Shown here piece by piece: positions 34,752-43,138 of a stretch of 55,086 nucleotides of DNA (within the stretch, counting starts at the first letter, position 1; each line of letters begins with the position of its first letter). This DNA comes from Candidatus Anaerotignum merdipullorum (GTDB lineage: Bacteria; Bacillota; Clostridia; Lachnospirales; Anaerotignaceae), in NCBI GenBank assembly GCA_019115165.1, contig DXEB01000075.1, positions 1-55,086 of the forward strand, read 5' to 3'. The position numbers and the translations under genes are program-made. The notes beneath the pieces are model-generated. The model was not told the origin of the DNA. It worked only from the letters and a program-made list of their open reading frames with translations, and did not search any database.

Positions 34752-34776
34752 AGAGAATCAGAATTGAGGGAACGAA

Positions 34777-36294
34777 ATGATTAGAAATGTTTTGGAATAT
34801 GCAGAAGCGACGGCAAAGCGGCTGCCAGAGGCAGTTGCGTTTGCGACAGATCAGCAAACAATGACATTTGGCGCATTGGTGCAACGGGCGAAAGAGATTG
34901 GGACTGCTCTGCTTTCCTATGGAAGGAAAAATGCGCCGATGGCAGTTATGACAGAAAAGAATCCTCAGATGATCGCGGCATTTTTGGGATGTGTGTACAG
35001 TGGGAATTTTTATACGCCGATTGATACGACAATGCCAAAAGAGCGGATTTTATCTGTCTTTGCGACGCTAAAGCCGGAAGTGCTTCTGGTAGACAGCAAA
35101 AGTAAGAAACTGGCGGATATGCTGGGATATGACGGTGCGGTTTTGGTCTTGGAAGAGATTGCAGCTGGAGAGACAGATGAAAAACAGCTGCGGGCAATTC
35201 GTATGGCAGCAATTGACACAGATCCGCTCTATGTGCTCTTTACTTCTGGTTCTACCGGTGTGCCAAAAGGGGTTGTGATCAGCCATCAGGCGGTCATCAA
35301 TTTGACGGAATGGTATACGGAAACCTTTTCTATTACGGAGAAAGAAATCATTGGCAATCAGGCGCCGTTTTATTTTGATTCTTCTGTCAAAGATATTTAT
35401 GCCGTATTAAAAACAGGGGCAAGAATGGAAATCATACCCAAAATGCTTTTTTCTTTTCCTGTGAAATTGCTGCCCTATCTGGAGGAAAAGAAAATCAACT
35501 ATATCGACTGGGTGCCGTCTGCGCTCTGTATTGTTGCGAATACGGATGCATTGGCAAAGGTACGACCTTCTTATCTTAGAAAAATTATGTTTGTGGGGGA
35601 GGCAATGCCAACCAAGCAATTTAATTATTGGCGCAGATATTACCCAGATGCATTGTTTGCCAATATCTATGGACCCACAGAAACCACGGTAGATTGTACC
35701 TATTATATTGTAAACAGAACCTTTGCCGATGAGGAACCGCTGCCCATTGGGCATGCCTGCCGAAATACGGATATTTTTCTGCTTAAAGACGGGCGTTTGG
35801 CGCAGCCAGGAGAAGCAGGTGAGGTATGTGTGCGGGGACGCTGTCTGGCACTGGGATATTATAACAATCCACAAAAGACAGAAGAAGCGTTTATTCAGAA
35901 TCCGCTGAACCCGTATTATCCAGAAAGAATATATAAAACGGGTGATATTGCAAAATATAATGAATACGGAGAAATGATTTTTTTAGCAAGAAAGGATCAT
36001 CAGATCAAGCATATGGGACACCGTATTGAATTGGGTGAAATCGAAGCGGCGGTACAGTCCATAGATTTGGTGGAAAACGGCGCATGTATTTATGATACGG
36101 ATACACAGAGGATTGTGTTGTTTTATTGCGGGCAAGAGGCGACGCAAGGGTATATTTTGAAGAAACTGCGGGATAAAATACCCAAGTACATGTTTCCAAA
36201 TGTGATGATACAACTGGAGTCTTTGCCGCAGACACAAAACGGAAAAATTGACAGATTGCGACTGAGGGAGTATTATGTTCAAGAAAATTCCTGA
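34777..36294 (+). CDS. dltA: DltA-like amino acid adenylation enzyme
   Basis: 505-residue stand-alone adenylation enzyme of the ANL superfamily. It activates an amino acid, probably D-alanine, with ATP and loads it on the carrier protein encoded two genes downstream. Core motifs in order are LFTSGSTGVPKGVVISH (A3, from residue 154), NIYGPTETTVDCTYY (A5), YKTGDIAKYNEYGEM (A7), DHQIKHMGHRIELGEIE (A8) and NGKIDRLRLREYY with the catalytic Lys (A10). Length matches DltA. The ATG follows TTGAGGGAACGAA, a moderate site. It leads a five-gene operon and overlaps the next gene by 20 bases. Specificity residues cannot be read reliably by eye, so another amino acid is possible. Confidence 0.92.
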   Translation: MIRNVLEYAEATAKRLPEAVAFATDQQTMTFGALVQRAKEIGTALLSYGRKNAPMAVMTEKNPQMIAAFLGCVYSGNFYTPIDTTMPKERILSVFATLKPEVLLVDSKSKKLADMLGYDGAVLVLEEIAAGETDEKQLRAIRMAAIDTDPLYVLFTSGSTGVPKGVVISHQAVINLTEWYTETFSITEKEIIGNQAPFYFDSSVKDIYAVLKTGARMEIIPKMLFSFPVKLLPYLEEKKINYIDWVPSALCIVANTDALAKVRPSYLRKIMFVGEAMPTKQFNYWRRYYPDALFANIYGPTETTVDCTYYIVNRTFADEEPLPIGHACRNTDIFLLKDGRLAQPGEAGEVCVRGRCLALGYYNNPQKTEEAFIQNPLNPYYPERIYKTGDIAKYNEYGEMIFLARKDHQIKHMGHRIELGEIEAAVQSIDLVENGACIYDTDTQRIVLFYCGQEATQGYILKKLRDKIPKYMFPNVMIQLESLPQTQNGKIDRLRLREYYVQENS

Positions 36295-37066
36295 TCTCAA
36301 AACATTGGAAGGCTTGCTGCGCGCATGGCATAGTAAACGCGCCATGACGAATTTTTATCTGCAGGAAGACGAATATGCACCAAAGATTCCGAATAGTGCA
36401 GTGATGCGCTTTACCAAAGGCTGTTATCTAATATTTGAAAAGAGCGATCATTATGATTTTTATTTCTTTTTGGAAAAAGGTGCAGTCCCTGCAGCATTGC
36501 CGGAGATGGACAAGCCGCTGGTAATGGAGCAGGTATGTTTGGAGCGCAAGGGGCAGGAACCCAAAGCATCTGCTTGGGAGGCGGTGGGCTTTCAGCCCTA
36601 TTTGACGCGGAAGCGGCTGATCATGCCGCTTCAGGAAGGGATATCCGCTTCCAGCCAGGTATGTTTTGCGCGACCGGAGCAGGCGGATGAGATTCTGAAA
36701 CTGATGGCACGCAGCTTCGAGCCGTATACCTCTGCATTGCCCAATCGAGAAACGTTATTGGCATCCATTGCGGCAAAAGAAGTACTCACAGCAGAGGAAG
36801 ATGGAGTGCTGCTAGGCTTTCTGCGTTTTGGCGCAGAGAAAAAAATATCTGTTTTATGGCAGATTGCAGTCAGAGAAGAAGCGCGTGGACGTGGAATCGG
36901 GAAGATGCTGGTGAAGCATTGGATTTGGCAAGTCAAAGATACGGCACTGCGATGTCAGCTTTGGGTACGGACGGATAATCCGTCTGCACAGAGAATGTAT
37001 GAAATGCTGGGGTTTTTGCCGGATGGCAGAATTGCTCCCGTGATGATAAAAGAGAAGAAAGGATAA
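36275..37066 (+). CDS. GNAT acetyltransferase within the dlt-like operon
   Basis: 263-residue protein with a C-terminal GNAT domain (about residues 125-263). The acetyl-CoA loop is clear as VREEARGRGIGKML (about residues 198-211), followed by WVRTDNPSAQRMYEMLGF. The N-terminal 120 residues are weakly conserved, with a pattern that could be a second, degenerate GNAT fold (as in tandem-GNAT or Fem-like proteins), but no acyl-CoA loop is seen there. It overlaps dltA by 20 bases and is 6 bases from the carrier gene, so its product is made in step with them. A GNAT is not part of the standard dltXABCD set. It may acylate the activated amino acid, the carrier-bound intermediate or the acceptor polymer; which is unknown. 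Confidence 0.85.
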   Translation: MFKKIPDLKTLEGLLRAWHSKRAMTNFYLQEDEYAPKIPNSAVMRFTKGCYLIFEKSDHYDFYFFLEKGAVPAALPEMDKPLVMEQVCLERKGQEPKASAWEAVGFQPYLTRKRLIMPLQEGISASSQVCFARPEQADEILKLMARSFEPYTSALPNRETLLASIAAKEVLTAEEDGVLLGFLRFGAEKKISVLWQIAVREEARGRGIGKMLVKHWIWQVKDTALRCQLWVRTDNPSAQRMYEMLGFLPDGRIAPVMIKEKKG

Positions 37067-37072
37067 TGTGAA

Positions 37073-37300
37073 ATGGAAAGCTTATTGAAAATTTTGGCGG
37101 AAATCAGACCGGATGTTGATTTTGAGGACAACAAGGAACTGGTGGACAGCGGAGAACTGGATTCGTTCGATATTGTGACGTTGGTCGGGGAGTTGTGCGA
37201 TGCATATGACATCGAAATCGGTGCGGATGATATTGTGCCAGAGAATTTCAATTCGGTAGAAGCGATGATGGCGCTGGTGACCAGATTGCAGGAAGACTGA
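37073..37300 (+). CDS. dltC: DltC-like acyl/aminoacyl carrier protein
   Basis: 75-residue acidic carrier protein. The phosphopantetheine attachment site is Ser31 in ELDSFDIVTL, as in carrier proteins of the DltC type. Four helices are expected over the whole length. It would carry the amino acid activated by the DltA-like enzyme to the MBOAT enzyme at the membrane. It is 6 bases after the GNAT and 18 bases before the MBOAT gene, with a GTGAAATG-type start; the upstream GAAAGGA is a usable ribosome binding site. Gene order A-GNAT-C-B-D differs from the usual A-B-C-D. Confidence 0.93.
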   Translation: MESLLKILAEIRPDVDFEDNKELVDSGELDSFDIVTLVGELCDAYDIEIGADDIVPENFNSVEAMMALVTRLQED

Positions 37301-37318
37301 TCGTAGGGAGAGCGCGTT

Positions 37319-38917
37319 ATGGCATTTACATCTATGCAGTTTGTGATGTTTTTGGCGCTGGCGGTTGCTGCATACTATCTTACACCGAAGCGTTACCGTT
37401 GGGTAACGCTTTTGGTGGTTAATTACGTTTTTTATTATTTTGCAGGAGTCAAATATTTTGTCTATCTGTTTGCAACGACGCTGAGCACTTACATTGCGAC
37501 AAGAAAACTGGGCGATATGGCGGCACAAAATAAAGCCGCATATGATGCAGCGAAAGCGACGCTGGATAAAGAGGGGAAAAAAGCGTGGAAGGCGGCATTT
37601 ACCAAACGGAAGCGCCGGATTTTAATTCCAACGCTGCTGTTTAATTTTGGTATTCTTGCGGTGCTGAAATATTCCGCGTTTGTCAGTGAAAATCTGAATG
37701 TGCTGCTGGAAAAAATTTCTGCACCGATACAGATGCCGGTATTCCATTTTTTGCTGCCGCTGGGGATTTCTTTCTATACCTTTCAAACGATGGGTTATCT
37801 GATTGATGTATATCGGGAAAAAGTGGCACCAGAGCGTAATATTGGAAAACTGGCATTGTTCATCTCTTTTTTCCCTTCCATTGTGCAAGGACCGATTGGG
37901 CGATTCCAGACGCTGTCGGAACAATTATTTCGCGGCAATTCCTTTTCCTATGAGCAGGCAAAATTCGGAGTGCAGCTGATGTTATGGGGTGCGTTCAAAA
38001 AGCTGGTTATTGCAGATCGCGCCGGTGTGATGGTAGATACGGTATTTGGGTTCCCGGAGACATATGGAGGGACATACATTGCTGTAGCAGCATTGGTATA
38101 CTGTATCCAATTATATGGCGATTTTTCTGGTGGTATTGACATTGCCACTGGTGCGGCACAGTTGTTTGGGATTCGGCTGGACAAGAATTTTGAACGTCCG
38201 TATTTGGCAACCAGCATACCGGATTTCTGGCGCAGATGGCATATTTCACTGGGCGCATGGTTCCGGGATTATGTATTTTATCCATTGTCTTTATCAAAAT
38301 TTTTTATGCGGGTCGGGAAAAAAGGGAGGCAGATTTTGGGCAATTATGTCGGAAAACTGCTGCCGGTATTGATTCCACAGTTTATCATCTTCTTTTTGAT
38401 TGGAGTTTGGCATGGTGCAGAATGGAAGTATATCGCGTTTGGCTTTTATAATGGCACCCTGATTGTGCTTGGAATTTTGTTTGAACAGCCGCTGCAGAAT
38501 CTGGCAAAAAAACTGCACATCCAGACGGAATGCTTTAGCTGGCACCTGTTTCGTATTTTACGTACATTGGTATTGGTTGCGTTGGGAAAAATCATTACTC
38601 GAGCGCCAGGATTCCATGTTTCCCTGTCGATGATGCATTCTATGGTAACAAATTGGGATATGGATGCGCTTTGGACGGGCGGGTTGCTGCAGTTGGGGCT
38701 GGATATACAGGATCTGTGGGTATTGGCGCTGGCGTCTTTGGTACTGCTGGCAGTTAGTATTATGCAGGAATCCGGAATTCGCGTACGGGAAACACTGGCG
38801 AAGCAGAATTTATATTTTCGTTGGATCATTTATTTGAGCGCAGTCTTTTCCTTAATTTTATTTGGTGTATATGGTTTGAACTATAATGCAGCAGACTTTA
38901 TCTACAGGGGGTTCTGA
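37319..38917 (+). CDS. dltB: DltB-like MBOAT acyltransferase
   Basis: 532-residue multi-pass membrane acyltransferase of the MBOAT family. The active-site histidine is His365 in GVWHGAEWKYIAFG. The preceding RWHISLGAWFRDYVFYPL is the standard MBOAT signature, and LPLGISFYTFQTMGYLIDVYR and IVQGPIGRF are family landmarks. About 11 hydrophobic segments are visible. It is longer than classical DltB (about 400 residues) and closer in length to AlgI-type polysaccharide O-acyltransferases, so its acceptor may be an exopolysaccharide or capsule rather than teichoic acid. GGGAGAG precedes the ATG. The next gene starts 5 bases after its stop. Confidence 0.93.
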   Translation: MAFTSMQFVMFLALAVAAYYLTPKRYRWVTLLVVNYVFYYFAGVKYFVYLFATTLSTYIATRKLGDMAAQNKAAYDAAKATLDKEGKKAWKAAFTKRKRRILIPTLLFNFGILAVLKYSAFVSENLNVLLEKISAPIQMPVFHFLLPLGISFYTFQTMGYLIDVYREKVAPERNIGKLALFISFFPSIVQGPIGRFQTLSEQLFRGNSFSYEQAKFGVQLMLWGAFKKLVIADRAGVMVDTVFGFPETYGGTYIAVAALVYCIQLYGDFSGGIDIATGAAQLFGIRLDKNFERPYLATSIPDFWRRWHISLGAWFRDYVFYPLSLSKFFMRVGKKGRQILGNYVGKLLPVLIPQFIIFFLIGVWHGAEWKYIAFGFYNGTLIVLGILFEQPLQNLAKKLHIQTECFSWHLFRILRTLVLVALGKIITRAPGFHVSLSMMHSMVTNWDMDALWTGGLLQLGLDIQDLWVLALASLVLLAVSIMQESGIRVRETLAKQNLYFRWIIYLSAVFSLILFGVYGLNYNAADFIYRGF

Positions 38918-38921
38918 GTCT

Positions 38922-39950
38922 ATGAGAAAACAAATGCATATCATCGCTCGCTGTTCTGCTTTTTGTCTGCTGTTCGTACTGCTGTTTGGACAATTGACGC
39001 AGACACTTCGGCGAGATGATGATGAAACCAATGAGATCCATGCATTTTATGGAGAGGCGGAAAATAGTATTGATGTGCTGTATATCGGAAGCAGCCCTTT
39101 GCTGCGAGGCGTATCTCCCATGCTGATGTATCAGGAGCACGGATTTACCGGCTACTCCAGAGCATCTGCATTGCAGGCACCTTCTGTAAGTTATGGTTTG
39201 CTGGCGGAATCGTTAGAATATCAATCGCCTGAAGTCGTTGTTTTGGTGTGTGATAACTTGTTTCAGTCTTATGATTATGCACAGCAAGAAGGGGATATGC
39301 GCCGTGCGATGGATGGAATGAAATTTTCCCGTTACAAATGGGATATCATTCAAGAAGTGACGGCAGCCGATGAGCGACAGACTACGCTATCTTATCTTTT
39401 CCCGCTGCTGCGGTATCACGAGCGTTGGAAAGAATTTGATCCGGCAGAAGCGGAAGCAAAACCACTGTTGGAGCACTCCTTCAAAAAAGGGCATGTGTAC
39501 TTGCGGGAGATTTCCCCGCAGGCGTACCCGGAGGGGTTTATGGAACCAAGCGGAGACACCCCTGTATTTGATGAGAACGCATTGGCATATACAGAAAAGT
39601 CGATTGCGCTTTGTAAGGAGCAGGGGATTGAGGTGGTACTGCTGCATTTGCCGAAAATGAGCTGGACATATGAAAAAAGCCAGGCAATGGCGGAGTTTGC
39701 CAAGCAGCAAGGCGTGGCATATCTGGATTTTGACACGGCAGAAATCCGCAGTCAAGTTGGGTTGGATCCTGCAGTGGATTATTATGATCAGGGGCACATG
39801 AATCTGACTGGGTCAGTAAAAGTGACCCGCTGGTTGGGAAATTATTTGGCAACGCAGTATACATTGCCGGATCATCGCGGAGATGCTGCTTATGCACAAT
39901 GGGAGGAAGATTTGCAGCAGTATATGGAGATATCCGGTTTGGCAGAATAG
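38922..39950 (+). CDS. dltD: DltD/SGNH-like membrane-anchored protein of the dlt-like operon
   Basis: 342-residue protein with one N-terminal membrane helix (about residues 7-25) and an external SGNH-like domain. The nucleophile-type block is YIGSSPLLRG (Ser57/Ser58), VVVLVCDNLFQSYD is a later block, and the C-terminal pair Asp289 and His292 lies in YDQGHMNLTG, the DxxH element of the family. It lies at the end of the operon, as dltD does. DltD moves the acyl group onto the polymer outside the cell, and this protein probably does the same or hydrolyses it. The ATG at 38922 follows GGGGG with 11-base spacing; an in-frame ATG at 38886 lies inside dltB. Sequence resemblance to DltD proper is limited. 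Confidence 0.78.
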   Translation: MRKQMHIIARCSAFCLLFVLLFGQLTQTLRRDDDETNEIHAFYGEAENSIDVLYIGSSPLLRGVSPMLMYQEHGFTGYSRASALQAPSVSYGLLAESLEYQSPEVVVLVCDNLFQSYDYAQQEGDMRRAMDGMKFSRYKWDIIQEVTAADERQTTLSYLFPLLRYHERWKEFDPAEAEAKPLLEHSFKKGHVYLREISPQAYPEGFMEPSGDTPVFDENALAYTEKSIALCKEQGIEVVLLHLPKMSWTYEKSQAMAEFAKQQGVAYLDFDTAEIRSQVGLDPAVDYYDQGHMNLTGSVKVTRWLGNYLATQYTLPDHRGDAAYAQWEEDLQQYMEISGLAE

Positions 39951-40030
39951 GAGATGTAAGAAGCAGAACAAGGCGCAGGCGGACTACCGCAAAGATTTCA
40001 CAGGCAGGAAAAGAATGTTGGCATATCGGA

Positions 40031-40066
40031 AAGAGCGTATCAAAATGGGAGATACGCTCTTTTTTC
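40031..40066 (+). terminator. Intrinsic terminator after the dlt-like operon
   Basis: AGAGCGTATC (40032-40041) pairs perfectly with GATACGCTCT (40051-40060) around AAAATGGGA, followed by T. Confidence 0.92.
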
Positions 40067-40231
40067 GTATACAAAAGCTTCGGATTTTGTTCTGTCCAGA
40101 AAAAAGGGGATGCAACATGGGTGGATAAAGGCAGTTTTTGTATCAATATGGTTCTGTGTGTCAAAGAATGGGAAGAGGATGGATGTTTAAGAAATTTGTA
40201 AATTTTTGAGTGAGATTTTGTAATAACTCCA

Positions 40232-40240
40232 TGCTATAAT
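40232..40240 (+). promoter_or_regulatory. Extended -10 promoter for the ABC operon
   Basis: TGCTATAAT carries TG-N-TATAAT (TATAAT at 40235-40240). No clear -35 lies at 16-18 bases. Confidence 0.6.
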
Positions 40241-40289
40241 GGTTTTATTAAAATCTGGTTAAAGTTTGATTGGAGAAAGGAGTGTGAAA

Positions 40290-41003
40290 ATGACAAAAAA
40301 CATCATACGAATTAAGAATGTTACGAAAATTTACCGGATGGGTGCAGAAACCATTGCTGCGGTGAATGGATTGAGCTTAGATATTCGACAGGGAGAAGTC
40401 TGTTGTTTGTTGGGGAAGTCCGGCTCAGGAAAATCAACGCTTTTGAATCTGATTGCAGGTCTGGAAAAACCGACCAGCGGACAAATCATTTTCCATAAAA
40501 AGCATATGGAGCGCATGAATGAAGACCAGCTGGCGCATTTTCGTCAGCAATATATTGGTTTTGTTTTCCAGTCCTATAACCTGCTGCCGACGCTGACAGC
40601 ACTGGAAAATGTGACGTTGCCGTTGATTTTCCGAAATGTTCCTGTGCAGGAGAGAAATGAGCGGGCGATGGAAATGTTGCGCGCGGTTGGGCTGGAGAGC
40701 AGAGCAAATCATAAACCTAGTGAGATGAGCGGCGGCCAGCAGCAGCGGGTTAGTATCGCCCGTGCGTTTATCAACAAACCGCAGGTAGTATTTGCGGATG
40801 AACCGACCGGAAATCTGGATACAAAGACTACTTATGAAATGATGGATTTGATCACAGGACTCGCAAAAGAAAACCATCAGACATTGGTGATTGTCACGCA
40901 TGATTTGGAATTGTCAGAATATGCCGATCGAATTGTTGTGATGATGGATGGCAAGATTGAACGAATTGAGGAACGGAAAAAACTTGGAGGAGAGAAATCA
41001 TGA
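40290..41003 (+). CDS. ABC transporter ATP-binding protein, MacB/LolD type
   Basis: 237-residue ATPase. It has a Walker [10 protein letters not shown] at about residues 41-49, a Q-loop in [18 protein letters not shown], the signature MSGGQQQR, Walker [13 protein letters not shown] and a switch His in IVTHD. The [13 protein letters not shown] region is typical of the MacB/LolD/FtsE subgroup that drives mechanotransmission rather than simple transport. GAAAGGAG precedes the ATG at 40290. The stop overlaps the next gene's start as ATGA, so it is coupled to the CARDB-like surface protein and the FtsX-type permease downstream, forming a three-gene operon. Confidence 0.95.
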   Translation: MTKNIIRIKNVTKIYRMGAETIAAVNGLSLDIRQGEVCCLLGKSGSGKSTLLNLIAGLEKPTSGQIIFHKKHMERMNEDQLAHFRQQYIGFVFQSYNLLPTLTALENVTLPLIFRNVPVQERNERAMEMLRAVGLESRANHKPSEMSGGQQQRVSIARAFINKPQVVFADEPTGNLDTKTTYEMMDLITGLAKENHQTLVIVTHDLELSEYADRIVVMMDGKIERIEERKKLGGEKS

Positions 41004-43138
41004 TAAAGAAGAGAATCAGGCAGATACTTGCAGTCTTGATGGTGTGGACGGTACTATGTGGATTGTCTGTGCCGGTATGGGCGGAAGATGACTTTCGAAC
41101 AGGGACGCCGCAGGTGTTCGTTTCTGGCGATGGCGTGTACGAGGTGGAAAATGGGAAAGAAACACGTTTGACGATTCAGGTGAAGAACAAAGGTACTGCG
41201 GTAGCAGAGCGCGTTGTGATGCGAGCAAAAAGTGATGAAGCTATGCCGCCGTTTCAATTGAATTTTTCAGATGGAGAGAATGTTGGAAATTTGGGTGTTA
41301 ACGGGACAAAATCCTTGAAACTGTACGTTAATATGAATGGTTCTCCGGAAAAAGCGAGTTACCCTATTACCATCAGTTATACCTATTACGATGCAGCGGG
41401 TGGATCTTACAGTGGTTCTGATACTATTTATATTAAATTGAAAGGATTTGATCGAGAACCGTCTTATTTGTTTGATCAGATGAAAACAATACCGGAAAAT
41501 ATTTCGCCGGGTACCGGCGCAACGCTCAGTGGACGAGTGAAGAATACTGGCGGGCAAGATATGTACCAAGCGGAAGTGATTTTGGATAAGCTGACAACAG
41601 AAGGCATCAGTTTAAGCGGTGGTTTCAGCAGTGTGCAGCTGGGAACGCTGGGTGTTGGACAGGAAGGCAGATTTTCCTTTGCACTGGCGACAAGTGCGGA
41701 TATGGCAGCAGGAAATTATCCGGTGACCATTAAGCTGAAGTATCAGGATGAAATGGGAAAAGAATACGAAAAAACACAGGATTACTACATCAATGTGGGC
41801 GGAGTCGGCGGTAAAGCATCCCAGTTGGAAATCCGCAATATGAAAGAACCTTCCGGCGTGTATGAAGTGAATCAGAATTTCCCGATACAGTTTGAATTAT
41901 ATAATGCCGGTCAAGTTACTGCGAAGGATATTGTGGTAACGGCGGCAGGGTTGGAAGAAAATGCTGTGGTACCAAAATCCAGCAGTGTGAAAAATGTAAA
42001 TAATCTGGCACCTGGCGCCAGTGTGCCGCTGAGCTTTACATTTGCAGGTACCAATCAGGCATCCAGCCAGAATTATGCCGTTCAATTTACGGTAGAATAT
42101 ACATCTGGGGGTACCAAAGTCAATACATTTAAGCAGTATGCTGGTGTTAATATTTCTAATCCCAAAAAAGATAAAGAAGAGGATGAGGATGAAAATACCA
42201 GCAAACCGAAAATTATTATCAGCAAATATGTCTGTGATCCGTTGATCGTGATGGCAGGGGAAGAATTTGATCTGAATTTGTCTCTGCTGAATACCCATAG
42301 AGAAAAAGGGGTGAAAAATATTAAAATGTTTTTGACCTTAGCAGAGGAAACCTCTTCCGAAACGGAAAAGTCCGGGAATATTTTTACACCGGTGAACAGC
42401 AGCAATACCTTTTACTTTGATGCCATTGCACCGAAAGGAACTGCAGAAAAACAGCTGCGGCTGTATGTTGTTCCGAATGCACAACCGAAAACCTATACGC
42501 TGACTGTCAATTTTGAGTATGAGGATGCGGAAGGGAAGGAATATACAGCAACAGAATTGTTGGGGATCAATGTAAAACAAGTGACGGAACTGAGTATAGA
42601 TGATTTTGCACTGCCGGAAATGGTGGAACAATTTATGCCGGTGACAGTGTCCTTTAGCTATTATAATACTGGAAAAGTCGCGCTTAATAACGTCATGATT
42701 CGCGTGGAAGGGGATGTGGAATGTACGCCAAAAAGCACCTATATTGGGAATATGGATCCCGGCGCAAGCGATTATTATGAAGTCAGCTTTACGCCAACGA
42801 CCATCGGTGAGGTGCCTGTCAGTATTGTGGCAAGTTATGAAGACGCCAGCGGAGAAATGGTAGAGCAGCGGCGAGATTTCCTGTTACAGGTAACAGAGCC
42901 AATGATTCCGGAAGATATGGAGCCAATGGAAGAGCCGGAAAGCCCAATGAGTATGAAAACCATTGGAATTGGAGCAGCGATTGTGGTTGTTCTGGCAGCA
43001 GGCGTACTGTTTTTCTGGAAGAAGCATAAACAAAAGCAGGATAGTCTGGTAGAAAGTGAAATAGAGGAAGAAGATTGGGACGAGGAGGACGAACAGGAAG
43101 AATCGGATCAAAATGACAAAGAGGGTATGCCTTTATGA
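41000..43138 (+). CDS. Large exported CARDB/NEW3-like multidomain protein with a C-terminal anchor
   Basis: 712-residue surface protein. A signal peptide runs to about residue 28 (ends VPVWA). Several immunoglobulin-like beta-sandwich repeats follow, each with a pattern like LTIQVKNKGTAVAERVVM, GRVKNTGGQDMYQAEVIL, IQFELYNAGQVTAKDIVV and VSFSYYNTGKVALNNVMI, each followed by a P-G-x-S-x-x-Y type strand. An acidic linker (KDKEEDEDENTSKP) lies near residue 395. One membrane helix near residues 655-675 (AIVVVLAAGVLFFW) and an acidic cytoplasmic tail end the protein. Sitting between the ATPase and permease, it takes the place of the MacA adaptor. Similar proteins are listed as COG1361 S-layer-like proteins. 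Substrate unknown. Confidence 0.87.
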   Translation: MIKKRIRQILAVLMVWTVLCGLSVPVWAEDDFRTGTPQVFVSGDGVYEVENGKETRLTIQVKNKGTAVAERVVMRAKSDEAMPPFQLNFSDGENVGNLGVNGTKSLKLYVNMNGSPEKASYPITISYTYYDAAGGSYSGSDTIYIKLKGFDREPSYLFDQMKTIPENISPGTGATLSGRVKNTGGQDMYQAEVILDKLTTEGISLSGGFSSVQLGTLGVGQEGRFSFALATSADMAAGNYPVTIKLKYQDEMGKEYEKTQDYYINVGGVGGKASQLEIRNMKEPSGVYEVNQNFPIQFELYNAGQVTAKDIVVTAAGLEENAVVPKSSSVKNVNNLAPGASVPLSFTFAGTNQASSQNYAVQFTVEYTSGGTKVNTFKQYAGVNISNPKKDKEEDEDENTSKPKIIISKYVCDPLIVMAGEEFDLNLSLLNTHREKGVKNIKMFLTLAEETSSETEKSGNIFTPVNSSNTFYFDAIAPKGTAEKQLRLYVVPNAQPKTYTLTVNFEYEDAEGKEYTATELLGINVKQVTELSIDDFALPEMVEQFMPVTVSFSYYNTGKVALNNVMIRVEGDVECTPKSTYIGNMDPGASDYYEVSFTPTTIGEVPVSIVASYEDASGEMVEQRRDFLLQVTEPMIPEDMEPMEEPESPMSMKTIGIGAAIVVVLAAGVLFFWKKHKQKQDSLVESEIEEEDWDEEDEQEESDQNDKEGMPL

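Larger units (their letters stand above)
34020..34776. other. 757-base noncoding region between ybaK and the dlt-like operon
   Basis: A large gap with dense signals: a promoter-hairpin-terminator unit that looks like a small RNA (34287-34440), an orphan promoter (34460-34489), about 200 bases without a convincing gene, the dlt-like promoter (34689-34717) and a leader hairpin (34729-34751). A 134-codon minus-strand frame (34275-34679) crosses the terminator and lacks a ribosome binding site or recognisable features. Confidence 0.6.
39951..40289. other. 339-base gap between the dlt-like and ABC operons
   Basis: It holds the dlt-like terminator (40031-40066), a stretch of about 165 bases with nothing I can support, and an extended -10 promoter (40232-40240). 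Confidence 0.55.
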
